From Caldifarciminota bacterium (GTDB lineage Bacteria > Hydrothermota > Hydrothermia > UBA1063 > CAJXJZ01), in contig JALVLE010000417.1 in the NCBI GenBank assembly GCA_027033555.1, positions 1 through 6,779 on the forward strand: DNA of 6,779 bases, read 5' to 3'. This document shows positions 6,710 to 6,779 of the stretch, piece by piece. The position numbers and the translations under genes were made by a program. Positions within the stretch are counted from its first letter, which is position 1. Each line of letters opens with the position of its first letter. Below the pieces are notes generated by a model. The model saw only the letters and a list, made by a program, of their open reading frames with translations, ran no database searches and was not told where the DNA came from.

Positions 6710-6779
6710 TTATCCCTCCAGTTGTGTTATAGTAAAGACACCATCTACAGGATAATCATTTTCTGGTAGATATCTTATA
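6710..6779 (-). CDS. 3' end of an unidentified upstream gene (partial)
   Basis: One minus-strand frame is open from the window edge to a TAA at 6712-6710. It encodes 22 residues ending DGVFTITQLEG; the other two minus-strand frames are interrupted by stops in this stretch. The stop lies one base before the ATG of the membrane protease gene, and the last codons contain that gene's Shine-Dalgarno sequence. This is the arrangement expected for co-transcribed and probably translationally coupled genes. The tail is too short to identify a family: no motif, Cys pair or membrane segment is visible. It is called a gene from reading frame and spacing only, so the product is unknown. It would be the next place to look for a further component of the signalling operon. 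Confidence 0.6.
   Translation of the reverse strand, partial: IRYLPENDYPVDGVFTITQLEG
6714..6719 (-). promoter_or_regulatory. Ribosome binding site of the membrane protease gene
   Basis: GGAGGG on the minus strand, with its GGAGG core six bases before the ATG at 6708. It lies inside the last codons of the upstream partial gene, so ribosomes finishing that gene would be positioned for re-initiation. It supports this ATG as the start: no other ATG lies in frame between it and the nearest upstream stops. Confidence 0.8.

Overview
The window is bacterial, AT-rich (roughly 35-40% G+C by eye) and almost entirely coding on the minus strand. All genes read from right to left with gaps of at most 16 bases or short overlaps, and nearly all have strong Shine-Dalgarno sequences. 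It therefore looks like the interior of one polycistronic operon. I see no promoter, terminator, RNA gene, mobile element or CRISPR array, and no gene-free stretch longer than about 20 bases. The lineage cannot be fixed from the sequence. The compact packing and the Lys/Glu/Ile-rich proteins fit many low-GC bacteria.

Layout in transcription order: (1) the last 22 codons of an unidentified gene (6779-6710); (2) a 674-residue membrane protein (6708-4684) with four N-terminal membrane helices, an FHA phosphothreonine-binding domain, a fifth membrane helix, a long coiled coil and a C-terminal trypsin-like serine protease domain; (3) a soluble Ser/Thr kinase with a zinc ribbon and a C-terminal FHA domain (4687-3311); (4) a second soluble kinase with an N-terminal zinc ribbon of the same spacing, an atypical catalytic loop and an unrecognised C-terminal domain (3298-1814); (5) a PP2C phosphatase with one membrane helix and a C-terminal half of about 260 residues that is predicted to be outside the membrane (1821-91); (6) the first 24 codons of another gene (74-1).

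Together these encode a self-contained protein-phosphorylation circuit: two writers, one eraser and two FHA readers, one of which is fused across the membrane to a protease. The proposed logic, which is inference, is that cytoplasmic phosphorylation by the two kinases is read by the FHA domain of the protease protein. This would control assembly or activity of a protease domain on the other side of the membrane, and the membrane-anchored phosphatase would reset the state. The usual bacterial layout puts the external sensor on the kinase (as in PASTA kinases). Here both kinases are soluble, and the phosphatase and protease carry the membrane-crossing parts. The combination of kinases, PP2C, zinc ribbons and FHA resembles stress-response or conflict-associated phosphorylation modules, but no partner gene visible here ties it to a named system.
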